Part shown: positions 33,432 through 41,499 of the stretch, in pieces
Layout: every line of letters begins with the position of its first letter
Numbering within the stretch: position 1 is the stretch's first letter
NCBI RefSeq assembly: GCF_946480185.1
Contig: NZ_CAMLIG010000031.1
Span: forward strand, 1 to 47,777
From: an uncultured Pedobacter sp.
GTDB lineage: Bacteria > Bacteroidota > Bacteroidia > Sphingobacteriales > Sphingobacteriaceae
Reading direction: 5' to 3'
DNA length: 47,777 nt
Notes under the pieces: generated by a model
The model's input: the letters and a program-made list of their open reading frames with translations, nothing else
Database searches by the model: none
Told to the model about the DNA's origin: nothing
Made by a program: the position numbers and the translations under genes

Positions 33432-33857
33432 ATGAAAAAACTGATACTTTTTATTTTGTTGTATTGTTGCGCAGTTGGATATGCGCAGGAAAAAAACACA
33501 AATGCAGATTTAAAGGATAAAATACCAGGCGTTATTAATACTCAAAACAGTTCAAATGTTAGGATATGTGTTCCTTCGAGAGCGAATATGGTTAAAACTA
33601 CACCTTTGTATATAATCAAATATGGAAGAAAAGAATATCGGTGCAAGAATTCAGGCTTTTTGAACATCGTTTCTCCAAACATGATAGCAACCATTAACAT
33701 TCTAAAAGATTCTGTTGCAATAAAAAATTACGGCGATGAGGCTAAAAATGGGATTATAATTATTGGTATAAAAAAAACTGAGGTTTCTGAGTTTAAGAAA
33801 AAGCTCAATAAATATAAAGCGGAACAAAAGCATAATGAAATAGCAAAAACAGATTAG
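33432..33857 (+). CDS. Small secreted protein resembling an isolated SusC-type plug motif
   Basis: A signal peptide (residues 1-19, ending VGYAQ) precedes 120 residues. PLYIIKYGRKE (58-68) and ILKDSVAIKNYGDEAKNGIIIIGIKK (90-115) closely resemble the plug-domain motif of SusC/RagA receptors, PLYVIDG ... VLKDASATAIYGSRGANGVIIITTKK. There is no beta barrel, no N-terminal carboxypeptidase-like domain, and the protein ends with a Lys-rich helix. Its role is unknown. It stands alone, convergent with the proline dehydrogenase gene. Confidence 0.65.
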   Translation: MKKLILFILLYCCAVGYAQEKNTNADLKDKIPGVINTQNSSNVRICVPSRANMVKTTPLYIIKYGRKEYRCKNSGFLNIVSPNMIATINILKDSVAIKNYGDEAKNGIIIIGIKKTEVSEFKKKLNKYKAEQKHNEIAKTD

Positions 33858-33886
33858 TGAATCTCTAAATCACCTAATGAACTCTT

Positions 33887-35086
33887 TTAATCAGCTAAAC
33901 CTTTCCTTCTCGCCAACTCCTTCGCAATCAAAGTTAACTCCCGTCCCATTTGCCCGGCAATAGCCGTATTTTCGGCCGCCCTTCTAAACAAATAAGGCAA
34001 AACAGCTTTTACTGGTCCGTATGGAACATATTTGGCAACGTTAAAACGGTGTGTTGCTAAGTTAAAACTGATATTATCGCTCATTCCCAAAAGTTGGGCA
34101 AAATAAATATGAGAATGATTAACTGGAATTTGACGCTGTTCCATTTTTTCGATCAAAACTTCGCAACTGTGTTGATTGTGCGTGGCGGCCATAAAAGCCA
34201 CTTTCTGTAAATTGTCTAGACAAAAAGAAATGGCGGCGTCAAAATCTCTATCTGTCGCTTGCTTATCAACATGAATTGGCGACGGATATTCCCTTTCAAT
34301 AGCTCTTTCCCGTTCTTTTTCTAAATAAGCCCCTCTAACTAACTTAGCGCCCAATATAAATCCATGCGTTACCGCAATGGTTGAATCGTTAATTAAAGAA
34401 GCCAATTTATCTGTTCGATAAAGCTGATAGGTATTAAAAACTATTGCCCGTTGCTTATTGTATTTTTTCATCATGGCAATGGCTATTTCATCAATTACAT
34501 TCTGAATCCAACTTTCTTCGGCATCAATCATTACAGGCTGGAAAACCTCTGAAGCCGTTTTACAAATCAAATCAATTCTCGTCACAGCTTTTTTCCATTC
34601 TAATTCCTCAAAAGAATGAAGCTTTGCTTTTTTACCAATTTTCTCTAATAAAGAAAAACGGGCTAATCCCGTAACTTTGAAAACACAAAATGGAATCGCA
34701 TCCGGCAACTCTAACGCTTTATGGATACTTCTTAAAATCTGCTGGGCAGTGTCATCAAAAGCCTGTTCATTAACTCTACCTTCTACAGAATAATCTAAAA
34801 TTGTACCCACCCTATTGGCAAATAATCGCAAAATTACCGGTGTACATCCATTAATAGTTTCTCCGCCACAGAACTGCCTAAACAAGGTTGATTTAATTAA
34901 TCCCGAAATAGGCAACCTCAAAAAAAAGGCTGTTTGTGTAAAAAACGGGCCAACTTTAGCTAGCGATCGATTACTAATTGTCTTAAAAAGCCAATATGCT
35001 TTTTTGAGTTCCTTGTTGCTCAAATGTTTGAATGCAACCTCGGTATTATCAAAAGATAAATTTGAAATGGGACTTTGCTTTTTCAT
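33887..35086 (-). CDS. Proline dehydrogenase family protein
   Basis: This FAD enzyme oxidises proline to pyrroline-5-carboxylate. The barrel segments RGAYLEKERERA (near residue 275), AATHNQHSCEVL, HIYFAQLLGMSDNISF and the C-terminal PYGPVKAVLPYLFRRAAENTAIAG are characteristic of the monofunctional enzyme; no aldehyde dehydrogenase domain is attached. I start at the ATG at 35086 (MKKQSPISNLSFDN, 399 residues). The frame is open 20 codons further upstream but that part looks like a chance hydrophobic leader. Confidence 0.9.
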   Translation of the reverse strand: MKKQSPISNLSFDNTEVAFKHLSNKELKKAYWLFKTISNRSLAKVGPFFTQTAFFLRLPISGLIKSTLFRQFCGGETINGCTPVILRLFANRVGTILDYSVEGRVNEQAFDDTAQQILRSIHKALELPDAIPFCVFKVTGLARFSLLEKIGKKAKLHSFEELEWKKAVTRIDLICKTASEVFQPVMIDAEESWIQNVIDEIAIAMMKKYNKQRAIVFNTYQLYRTDKLASLINDSTIAVTHGFILGAKLVRGAYLEKERERAIEREYPSPIHVDKQATDRDFDAAISFCLDNLQKVAFMAATHNQHSCEVLIEKMEQRQIPVNHSHIYFAQLLGMSDNISFNLATHRFNVAKYVPYGPVKAVLPYLFRRAAENTAIAGQMGRELTLIAKELARRKGLAD

Positions 35087-35169
35087 AGGTAATTGGCTGA
35101 TAAACAAAAATAAAAAATGATTCACGATTAAAAGCATACGTAACAAGCGTTTTTTGTAAGTTTGTTGCT

Positions 35170-35376
35170 ATGATTAAATTTACGTTGGAAGGAGAATTTA
35201 TTCCCTTGATTCAGCTTTTAAAAGCCACTGATTTGGTATCCTCCGGAGGCGAAGCACAGATGGTTGTGTTAGACGGTTTGGTTAAATATAACGGCGAAGT
35301 TGATTACAGGAAAAGACTGAAGGTGAAAAGAGGTGATAAAGTTGAATTTAACGGACAAACCATTACCATTATATGA
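35170..35376 (+). CDS. Small S4-domain RNA-binding protein (YbcJ-like)
   Basis: This protein of 68 residues is a single S4-like domain (IPLIQLLKATDLVSSGGEAQMVVLDGLVKYNGEVDYRKRLKVKRGDKVEFNG), as in YbcJ/YaaA-type proteins that bind RNA in the translation apparatus. The stop codon overlaps the aroB start by ATGA (35373-35376), so the two are translated from one mRNA. The molecular target is unknown. Confidence 0.88.
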   Translation: MIKFTLEGEFIPLIQLLKATDLVSSGGEAQMVVLDGLVKYNGEVDYRKRLKVKRGDKVEFNGQTITII

Positions 35377-36434
35377 AGCCCATACAAAACAGTAATTACA
35401 AAATTTATTTCGATAATAGTTTAAGCGTTTTAAACGAAGTTCTTGCACAAAAAAAATATTCTAAAGTCTTTATTTTAACAGATGAAGTTACCGGAGAACT
35501 TTGTTTGCCCGTTTTACGCGAGAAATTGCCAGAGCTTACCGACTTTGATTTAATTGAAGTGCCTAATGGCGAAGAAAATAAAACCATTGACTTTTGTATT
35601 GGCATTTGGAGAACACTTTTAGATTTTGAAGCAGACAGAAACGCGATTCTGATAAATTTAGGCGGTGGCGTAGTTACCGATATGGGAAGTTTTGCCGCAT
35701 CTACTTTTAAACGCGGTATCGACTTTTTACAGATACCAACCACTTTACTATCACAAGTTGATGCTTCCGTAGGTGGCAAAACTGGCATTGACATGGACGA
35801 TGTTAAAAACATCATCGGCACTTTTGCCCAACCACAAGCTGTAATTATCTCTACAGACTTTTTTAAAACGCTATCAGACCGTGAAATGACTTCTGGCTTT
35901 GCCGAAGTAATTAAACATGGAATTATTGCTGATTCAAAATTCTTTGGGGAAGTTACACAGCTAGAAAATGCCAGAGCCGTAACCGAAGCGCATATCTACC
36001 GTTCGGTTGAGATAAAAAATGAAGTAGTTACTGAAGATCCTTTTGAAAAAGGATTAAGAAAAACTTTAAACTACGGACATACCATTGGCCATGCGATTGA
36101 GTCCTGGTCTTTATCTAACGAAAAAAATGCTTTGTTACATGGCGAAGCAATTGCAATTGGAATGGTTTGCGAAGCCTATTTGGCTGCACAACTGGTTGAT
36201 TTACCCGAAGAGGAACTAACCACAATTACCGAAACATTTTTAAAGTATTACGGCAAATATAAAATTAGAGAAGGGATAGAAAACCAGCTTTTAGATATTA
36301 TGAAGCAGGACAAGAAAAACAATTCAGGAAAAATCAGCTTTTCTTTGCCCGATAAAATAGGCCATTGTAAGTTTGATGTTTTTGTAGAAGAAGCTTTAAT
36401 CAGAGAAAGTTTGGCTTACTACCAGTCGCTTTAA
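35373..36434 (+). CDS. aroB: 3-Dehydroquinate synthase AroB
   Basis: AroB converts DAHP to 3-dehydroquinate, the second step of the shikimate pathway, using NAD and a divalent metal. Conserved segments are PNGEENKTID (near residue 64), LGGGVVTDMGSFAASTFKRGIDFLQIPTTLLSQVDASVGGKTGID (near 95-140), and the metal ligands in SGFAEVIKHGI (Glu), LNYGHTIGHAIE (His) and LLHGEAIAIGM (His). The length of 353 is normal. It is separate from the other aromatic genes 5 kb downstream. Confidence 0.97.
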   Translation: MKPIQNSNYKIYFDNSLSVLNEVLAQKKYSKVFILTDEVTGELCLPVLREKLPELTDFDLIEVPNGEENKTIDFCIGIWRTLLDFEADRNAILINLGGGVVTDMGSFAASTFKRGIDFLQIPTTLLSQVDASVGGKTGIDMDDVKNIIGTFAQPQAVIISTDFFKTLSDREMTSGFAEVIKHGIIADSKFFGEVTQLENARAVTEAHIYRSVEIKNEVVTEDPFEKGLRKTLNYGHTIGHAIESWSLSNEKNALLHGEAIAIGMVCEAYLAAQLVDLPEEELTTITETFLKYYGKYKIREGIENQLLDIMKQDKKNNSGKISFSLPDKIGHCKFDVFVEEALIRESLAYYQSL

Positions 36435-36448
36435 AAAAACAAAATATT

Positions 36449-36487
36449 AAAAGGTGTTGTATTAATTTACAGCACCTTTTGCTTTTT
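36449..36487. terminator. Bidirectional terminator between aroB and the PepSY gene
   Basis: A 13-bp stem (36449-36461 with 36468-36480, one G-T wobble) has T-rich runs on both sides: GCTTTTTT after it on the plus strand, and T tracts on the minus strand. It overlaps the last codons of the PepSY gene, so it serves two convergent genes. Confidence 0.85.
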
Positions 36488-37610
36488 TAAGTCTGTTTAA
36501 CCACATTATCACACCCGTAATTGGGAAGGTAATGGTTAACAAACAAATAAAAAAACTTAATATTTTTGTTGGTAAGCCATATAATTCTCCGGTATGAATT
36601 GGCTTAATATAAGAACGGATCCGTTGACCCAAGTTTTTATCAGCGAAAGCTAACCTACCTAATTGCTTACCACTATATTGATCAAAATAATAGGTGCTTG
36701 CTTTGTTTTCCAAAGCACCTTTTTCTAAAATACTAACACTAATTACATCCTCTTTTTCTTTTGGCAACCTCATAGTATAGCTTTCCCAATTGTTTGAAAC
36801 ATGATCAATTGTTTGAGTAATGGAGACTAAATCCAGAGGTTTGGCATCGCTTAAAAAATCAGACTTTGGAGGTCTTGCACTCTCCGGTTTTGATTTTGTT
36901 ACTTTAAATATCGCAGAATTTATAGCGGAGAACGCCATAATTAATCCAGTAGCCACAATTACAATTAAAAAAACTGAGGTATAAAACCCGGCAACAACAT
37001 GTAAATCATGCACTAAGCGTTTTGTTTTGCCGTCCCATTTTATCTTGAGCCTTTGCTTTAATATTTTATTGCTTTTTGGCCACCACAAAATGACACCTGT
37101 TAGCAAAATAAAAAAGAAAAACACCGATGAATAGCTCATGACGTAATTGCCAATTCCGCCTTTTTTACTCAACAAAAAACGGTGTATCATTTCAACTTTT
37201 TTAAAAAAAGAATCTCCAGATTTTACAGTGTCCATTATTTTACCGCTGTACGGATTTATATAAACCAAAAAACCAGGCTTTCTAGGTTTTTTATCTGCTG
37301 ATTTAGTTTGTTCTTTTACAACTGAGGGTTTTTCTTTGGACGTTAAACTAATTTCAACAGTTCTGTTTGGCAGATTATATACTTTAACCGCACTGGCTTT
37401 GGCACCCTTAGTTGCTTTTTCGGCAATGCTGATTAAATCATTTACTGGGAGTTTTCGCGAAACTGGTTCTACAAAATACCTTTCGGCATAAAAAGTATGA
37501 TTAATCTCATCTTCAAATACCATCATAGAACCTGTTATGGCCGCCAGCAGAATAAAAACACCTGCAATTAAACTTAAATACAGGTGTATGGTTCTAAAAA
37601 ACTTTTTCAT
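36462..37610 (-). CDS. PepSY-associated membrane protein (siderophore/iron uptake type)
   Basis: The protein has about four membrane helices: LSLIAGVFILLAAITGSMMVFEDEINH (residues ~13-40), a segment near 160-180, a third near 215-235, and a C-terminal one near 355-375. A periplasmic PepSY-like domain lies between the first two. Related proteins (PiuB, FsrB group) are found with siderophore receptors and may reduce ferric siderophores. The gene lies directly downstream of the TonB-dependent receptor, with a strong terminator between them. I start at the ATG at 37610 (MKKFFRTIHLYLS); an ATG 18 bases upstream is equally open. Confidence 0.85.
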   Translation of the reverse strand: MKKFFRTIHLYLSLIAGVFILLAAITGSMMVFEDEINHTFYAERYFVEPVSRKLPVNDLISIAEKATKGAKASAVKVYNLPNRTVEISLTSKEKPSVVKEQTKSADKKPRKPGFLVYINPYSGKIMDTVKSGDSFFKKVEMIHRFLLSKKGGIGNYVMSYSSVFFFFILLTGVILWWPKSNKILKQRLKIKWDGKTKRLVHDLHVVAGFYTSVFLIVIVATGLIMAFSAINSAIFKVTKSKPESARPPKSDFLSDAKPLDLVSITQTIDHVSNNWESYTMRLPKEKEDVISVSILEKGALENKASTYYFDQYSGKQLGRLAFADKNLGQRIRSYIKPIHTGELYGLPTKILSFFICLLTITFPITGVIMWLNRLKKAKGAVN

Positions 37611-37641
37611 CAGTATATATTGTTTCAATGGCTATGAAGCG

Positions 37642-37690
37642 GTCATGAGCATTTATTCCGGTCGGGAAGCGCTACCACCATACTCATGAC
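37642..37690. repeat. Imperfect inverted repeat GTCATGAG/CTCATGAC
   Basis: Upstream of the PepSY gene, CGGTCATGAGC (from ~37641) is repeated in reverse complement by ACTCATGAC (37682-37690), about 33 bases apart. The stem would close a GC-richer loop in otherwise AT-rich spacer. It could form part of the leader of the PepSY gene; nothing else supports a function. Confidence 0.4.
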
Positions 37691-37710
37691 GGTCTCATTG
37701 TTTAAAAAAA

Positions 37711-37745
37711 AGCAGATTTCTATAGTAGAAATCTGCTATTAGTTA
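37711..37745 (-). terminator. Terminator after the TonB-dependent receptor gene
   Basis: Arms 37711-37722 (AGCAGATTTCTA) and 37726-37737 form a perfect 12-bp stem with a 3-base loop. Read on the minus strand it is followed by eight T residues and begins about 20 bases after the receptor stop codon. Confidence 0.9.
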
Positions 37746-37759
37746 TTTTTGATAGGTAT

Positions 37760-40162
37760 TTAAAATTTATAAGATAAAGTTGTGGTAAACTGACGTGGCG
37801 CAATAGGATTTACACTGTAATTTTCGTGTACATTATAATTTAAAACATCAGTAATGTTAGAAATTTTTGCAAGAATAGAAACGCCTTTAAGGGTATAACC
37901 TGCAGAAAGGTCAAACGTAGTAAAACCAGCTACCGGGATAATTCTGCTTTCTGTTTGTGTTTGTCCAATTTTGTTGTTCCAACCCGCAAATCTGTCGCCT
38001 GTGTAAAACACTGAGGCTCCCAATTTTAACCCTTTAACTTTATAATTATTAAACGTATAAAACAAACTTGCGTTAGCAGTATGCGGTACATTTCTTACAA
38101 ACTGTTCTCCTACAATTGGACTGTTTTTTGTTTTAGGCGCATCTGTAAACCTCATAAAGTTATAACTGTATCCCGCCAAAAAGCTTAATTCATTAACAAT
38201 TTTTCCACTTAAATCAACTTCAACACCATCGCTCGTGGTTTCACCTAAAAATTCTTTAATATTTTTATCATTATTTTCGGTTACACCATCAGCCATAAAT
38301 TCTGCTATTTGAGTAGTATTACTATTGATGATTTTATAAACCGTAAAGTTTACAGAGAAACGGTTCTGGAATAAATCCCTTTTTACACCCAACTCAAATT
38401 GATTGATAATCGAAGGTCTTAAATTATTTAAATAAATATCTGTACCGGTATTTACTTCAAAGCTGTTAGCGTAGCTGCCAAAAAATGAAGTGATTTTATT
38501 TGGTTGATAAACCAAACCAACTCTTGGCGAAAAGGCGTCGTCAGTTCTGTTTCCGCTAGTATTTGAAGTAATTGCTCCGGTATTTGCATCAGTAATTTTA
38601 CTAGTCGCTATTTTTTGGTAGCTGTATCTTAAACCTGCTAGAAGTTTTATCTTATCCGTGAGGCTGATTAAATCCTGAGCAAAAACTCCGTAACGATAAG
38701 TTGGAGATTTAGTTACTGAAAGTAAAGTTGCTGTAGGTTCATCAGTTCTTGGGTTGCCTTTTGACGGATCCAAAGTATTTATGGTATCATAACTGGCCAA
38801 TGCTGCATACTGATTAGTTTTGGTTGTATAGCTGTCCCCATCGGTTCCAATTAATAATTGATGTTGAAATCTTCCCGTTTTCAACTTTCCTACTAAGTTA
38901 ATTTGTCCATTAAAATAATCTTCGTAAGAATTTGCTCTGGTTAAATTTCTTGTCCAATATCCTGCCGTATCGGCTTGAATACGTTCCGTAGAGAAATAGT
39001 TGCGGTCATAGTTTTGATAACCACTCACTACATTTAAATTCCAATTTTTATTGATTTTATGGTCTATATTTATAGAAGCAGTGGCTTGATTTACTTTATT
39101 ATAAGCCCAAGGAGTATTAAAAAAATCATCCCTATTAATTGTAGTTGGTATTTTACCGCCTAAGGTTCCAATACCAAAATCTGGGGTGTTATTGTATTTA
39201 AGATAGTCTGCCTGAACCAAGATGTCGGTTTTAGTACCAAATTTATACAGCAATGAAGGATTTACATATATTTTATCTGATGATACGCTGTTTCTAAAAC
39301 TTCCAGCATTTTCGTAAGTACTCACTACCCTAAAGGCCAAATTCTTAGCAATTGGTCCGTACAAATCAACAATTGGCTTATACATATCATAACTTCCTGT
39401 CCGGAAAGAAACCTCGCCACCAAAATCAAATTTAGGTTTTTTAGTCACCATGTTTACAACTGCACCAGAACTCACATTTCCGTAAAGCAAAGCTGCACTT
39501 CCTTTTAAAACTTCTACACGTTCCAAAGTACTTGCCTCTGGCATAACAGATGAGCTTACTTGCGACCCGTTTTTCAACAGGTTGTTTTTTCCTAAACTAT
39601 AACCTCTAGCGTAAAAAGATTCAGAAGTACTGCCCCTAGCTGTGCCTAAAGCAACTCCATTTACATTCTGTATAATATCACTCAGTTTGTTAACCTGCTG
39701 ATCCTCTATCACCTCATTATCAATTACAGCGATACTCTGTGGCAGATCAAAACCTTTTATACCACTTTTGCCAACAGAAACCGGTTTTTCATTTAAAGTC
39801 TTTTGTCCCTGAACTTTAACCTCGGCTAAACTTTGGTTCTTCACAGTAAAAGAAAAATTAATTGAGGTTAACGTATTAGTATGTGTTATTTCTTTTTCCT
39901 GAACTGGCGCTCCGGTAACCTTCACTACTATTTTATATACTCCAGGTTTTACATTGGCAAACGTAAAAGATCCGTTTTCATCAGTATAGGCAATCCGTTG
40001 TTTTGGACTTAAAAAAACTGAAGCATCTTCTGTTGCTCTACCATTAACAAAAACTATCCCTTGTATAGCTGAATTTTGTTTTTCCTGGGCAATTAAGGTT
40101 TGAGCTGTTAATACCAATATTGTAAAAAATAAGCCTGAAATTTTCTGTAATCTATCTTTCAT
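37760..40162 (-). CDS. TonB-dependent siderophore receptor with N-terminal carboxypeptidase-like domain
   Basis: This is an outer-membrane receptor of 800 residues. A signal peptide (1-25, ending TLIAQ) precedes a carboxypeptidase regulatory-like domain at ~30-115 (AIQGIVFVNGRATEDASVFL). The plug domain follows at ~125-245 (GFDLPQSIAVIDNEVIEDQQVNKLSDIIQNVNGV and RVEVLKGSAALLYGNVSSGAVVNMVTKKP). The 22-stranded barrel runs to the C-terminal TTLSYKF with the terminal Phe. The plug wording is that of the FhuA/FecA siderophore group. With the PepSY membrane protein next to it, ferric siderophore uptake is the likely role. Confidence 0.93.
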   Translation of the reverse strand: MKDRLQKISGLFFTILVLTAQTLIAQEKQNSAIQGIVFVNGRATEDASVFLSPKQRIAYTDENGSFTFANVKPGVYKIVVKVTGAPVQEKEITHTNTLTSINFSFTVKNQSLAEVKVQGQKTLNEKPVSVGKSGIKGFDLPQSIAVIDNEVIEDQQVNKLSDIIQNVNGVALGTARGSTSESFYARGYSLGKNNLLKNGSQVSSSVMPEASTLERVEVLKGSAALLYGNVSSGAVVNMVTKKPKFDFGGEVSFRTGSYDMYKPIVDLYGPIAKNLAFRVVSTYENAGSFRNSVSSDKIYVNPSLLYKFGTKTDILVQADYLKYNNTPDFGIGTLGGKIPTTINRDDFFNTPWAYNKVNQATASINIDHKINKNWNLNVVSGYQNYDRNYFSTERIQADTAGYWTRNLTRANSYEDYFNGQINLVGKLKTGRFQHQLLIGTDGDSYTTKTNQYAALASYDTINTLDPSKGNPRTDEPTATLLSVTKSPTYRYGVFAQDLISLTDKIKLLAGLRYSYQKIATSKITDANTGAITSNTSGNRTDDAFSPRVGLVYQPNKITSFFGSYANSFEVNTGTDIYLNNLRPSIINQFELGVKRDLFQNRFSVNFTVYKIINSNTTQIAEFMADGVTENNDKNIKEFLGETTSDGVEVDLSGKIVNELSFLAGYSYNFMRFTDAPKTKNSPIVGEQFVRNVPHTANASLFYTFNNYKVKGLKLGASVFYTGDRFAGWNNKIGQTQTESRIIPVAGFTTFDLSAGYTLKGVSILAKISNITDVLNYNVHENYSVNPIAPRQFTTTLSYKF

Positions 40163-40172
40163 TTTTGTCTTT

Positions 40173-40193
40173 TATTAAGATTAATTCTAAATA
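40173..40193. promoter_or_regulatory. Imperfect dyad upstream of the receptor, candidate iron operator
   Basis: TATTAAGATT and ATTCTAAATA form an imperfect 21-bp dyad that ends 10 bases before the receptor start codon. The layout resembles Fur-type boxes, but the match is partial and I have no confirmed consensus for this organism. Confidence 0.25.
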
Positions 40194-40218
40194 ATGACGC
40201 AAAGAAAACAATTATTAA

Positions 40219-40226
40219 CAAAACTA
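40219..40226 (-). promoter_or_regulatory. -7 promoter element candidate for the receptor gene
   Basis: On the minus strand this reads TAGTTTTG, fitting TAnnTTTG, 56 bases upstream of the start codon. The -33 element is not evident. Confidence 0.35.
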
Positions 40227-40231
40227 GCAAG

Positions 40232-40258
40232 CTTTATTTATACTAAATATAAATAAAG
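40232..40258. promoter_or_regulatory. Perfect 11-bp dyad in the receptor promoter region
   Basis: CTTTATTTATA (40232-40242) and its complement (40248-40258) flank five bases. It lies 6 bases upstream of the possible -7 element and so overlaps the promoter. A regulator site, perhaps iron-linked, is a reasonable guess. The remainder of the 269-bp spacer up to 40431 shows only AT-rich sequence. Confidence 0.4.
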
Positions 40259-40431
40259 ACTTAAAAAACTGATTACAAGTTATTTATTAACAAATATTAT
40301 CTACTTTATTCTTATCATATCGTGACTTTGTCAGTTTAAAATAATTTTAGAGCCACTGCATAAAGCATTTTTTTTAATTTTTATACATTCGCATTTTATT
40401 TTAAATCCCTTAAAAAGGCATTTTTCGTTAC

Positions 40432-41331
40432 ATGATATTTGACAGTCATAAAAATTTAGTGCTCACATTTCTATTGGTATTGGTATGTGTACTTTCCATT
40501 ACCGAAATGGTTTATAGTTATGCTAAGGATAAAAACCTTTACGATAAAAAAGATACGTTAATGAATATTTACCTAATGGGGGCTGCATTTTTGGTAAATA
40601 TTGCTTCGCAAGGAGGCTCTTTATACGTTGTCGATTTCTTTTACAACTTCCGATTTTTTGAATTTAAAAATGTTTTTGTTTACTACCTGATCTTATTTGT
40701 AGCTCAGGATTTTTTATATTGGGTTTTACATGCCTTGGGCCATAACAGCCGTTTATTTTGGGCCATGCATGTTACGCATCATTCCTCAGAAAAATTCAAC
40801 ATCACCACAGGTTTTAGATCTACCGTTTTTGAACCTTTATATAGAACGTTTTTTTACATTCCGCTTCCGCTGATGGGCTTCCATGTGGTGGATATTTTGT
40901 TCATGTATTTGGTTACACAGATTTACGGCAACATTATCCATACCCAAACAGTTGATAAATTACATAGCTGGTTTGAGTATTTGTTTGTAACGCCATCTCA
41001 CCACAGAGTGCACCATGCCAGCAATATCCAATATTTAGATAAAAACATGGGAATGGTTTTAATTATATGGGATAGGATTTTTGGCACTTTTCAGGAAGAA
41101 TTGCCAGAAGAAAAAGTAGTGTTCGGCATTACCAAACCGGCCGAGGAACCTAGTCTAAAAGAAACCATTTTCCACGAATTTAAAAATATTAAACACGATA
41201 TTTCTTTAGCCGCTAATTTTAGCGATAAACTGAAGTATATATTTTACGCACCCGGCTGGAGCCATAATGGAAGTACGCAAACAGCCAAGGTATTACAGGC
41301 CGAACTAAAAAAAAATAATTTATTATCATAA
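40432..41331 (+). CDS. Fatty acid hydroxylase/sterol desaturase superfamily membrane protein
   Basis: This is a di-iron membrane enzyme of 299 residues with four or so hydrophobic helices. The histidine clusters that bind the iron pair are H100ALGH104, H113VTHH117 and H190HRVHH195. The family hydroxylates or desaturates lipids, including fatty acids and sterol-like substrates. The substrate here is unknown. It stands alone and is followed by the promoter and attenuator of the aromatic operon. Confidence 0.88.
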   Translation: MIFDSHKNLVLTFLLVLVCVLSITEMVYSYAKDKNLYDKKDTLMNIYLMGAAFLVNIASQGGSLYVVDFFYNFRFFEFKNVFVYYLILFVAQDFLYWVLHALGHNSRLFWAMHVTHHSSEKFNITTGFRSTVFEPLYRTFFYIPLPLMGFHVVDILFMYLVTQIYGNIIHTQTVDKLHSWFEYLFVTPSHHRVHHASNIQYLDKNMGMVLIIWDRIFGTFQEELPEEKVVFGITKPAEEPSLKETIFHEFKNIKHDISLAANFSDKLKYIFYAPGWSHNGSTQTAKVLQAELKKNNLLS

Positions 41332-41346
41332 ATTGAATTTATTATT

Positions 41347-41354
41347 TACATTTG
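41347..41354 (+). promoter_or_regulatory. -7 promoter element candidate for the pheA leader
   Basis: TACATTTG matches the Bacteroidota -7 consensus TAnnTTTG and is 17 bases before the leader-peptide ATG. This gives a very short untranslated leader, as expected for an attenuator transcript. A well-spaced -33 TTTG is not seen. Confidence 0.5.
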
Positions 41355-41370
41355 CATCACGATAACAAAA

Positions 41371-41442
41371 ATGAACAATAACACTACATATTACTTTGGT
41401 TACTTTTATTTTAGAAATAAGAGCCGGGTATCTATGTCTTAA
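41371..41442 (+). CDS. Aromatic leader peptide upstream of pheA
   Basis: A 23-codon frame starts at the ATG at 41371 and stops at 41440-41442. Its residues 7-14 read YYFGYFYF: four Tyr and three Phe in eight positions. The last codons, for SRV, overlap segment 1 of the downstream attenuator (GCCGGGT). A frame this rich in Tyr and Phe directly before prephenate dehydratase is the classic form of a leader peptide that measures charged tRNA-Phe and tRNA-Tyr. I did not see a Shine-Dalgarno site, but the region before the ATG is A-rich, as usual in this phylum. Confidence 0.82.
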   Translation: MNNNTTYYFGYFYFRNKSRVSMS

Positions 41443-41491
41443 ATTATATAAGAACTTTAAAACCCGGCCGAATAAGCCGGGTTTTTTTTTA
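41423..41491 (+). promoter_or_regulatory. Transcription attenuator (three-segment) before pheA
   Basis: Segment 1 (GCCGGGT, 41423-41429), segment 2 (AAAACCCGGC, 41459-41468) and segment 3 (GCCGGGTTTT, 41476-41485) can pair two ways. Pairing 2:3 gives a 10-bp stem with a 7-base loop followed by T residues (through 41490), an intrinsic terminator. Pairing 1:2 (7 bp) would prevent it. A ribosome stalled at the Tyr/Phe codons leaves segment 1 free and favours read-through; a ribosome that reaches the stop codon covers segment 1 and favours termination. The mechanism is inferred from this arrangement. Confidence 0.8.
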
Positions 41492-41499
41492 TCAAAAAA

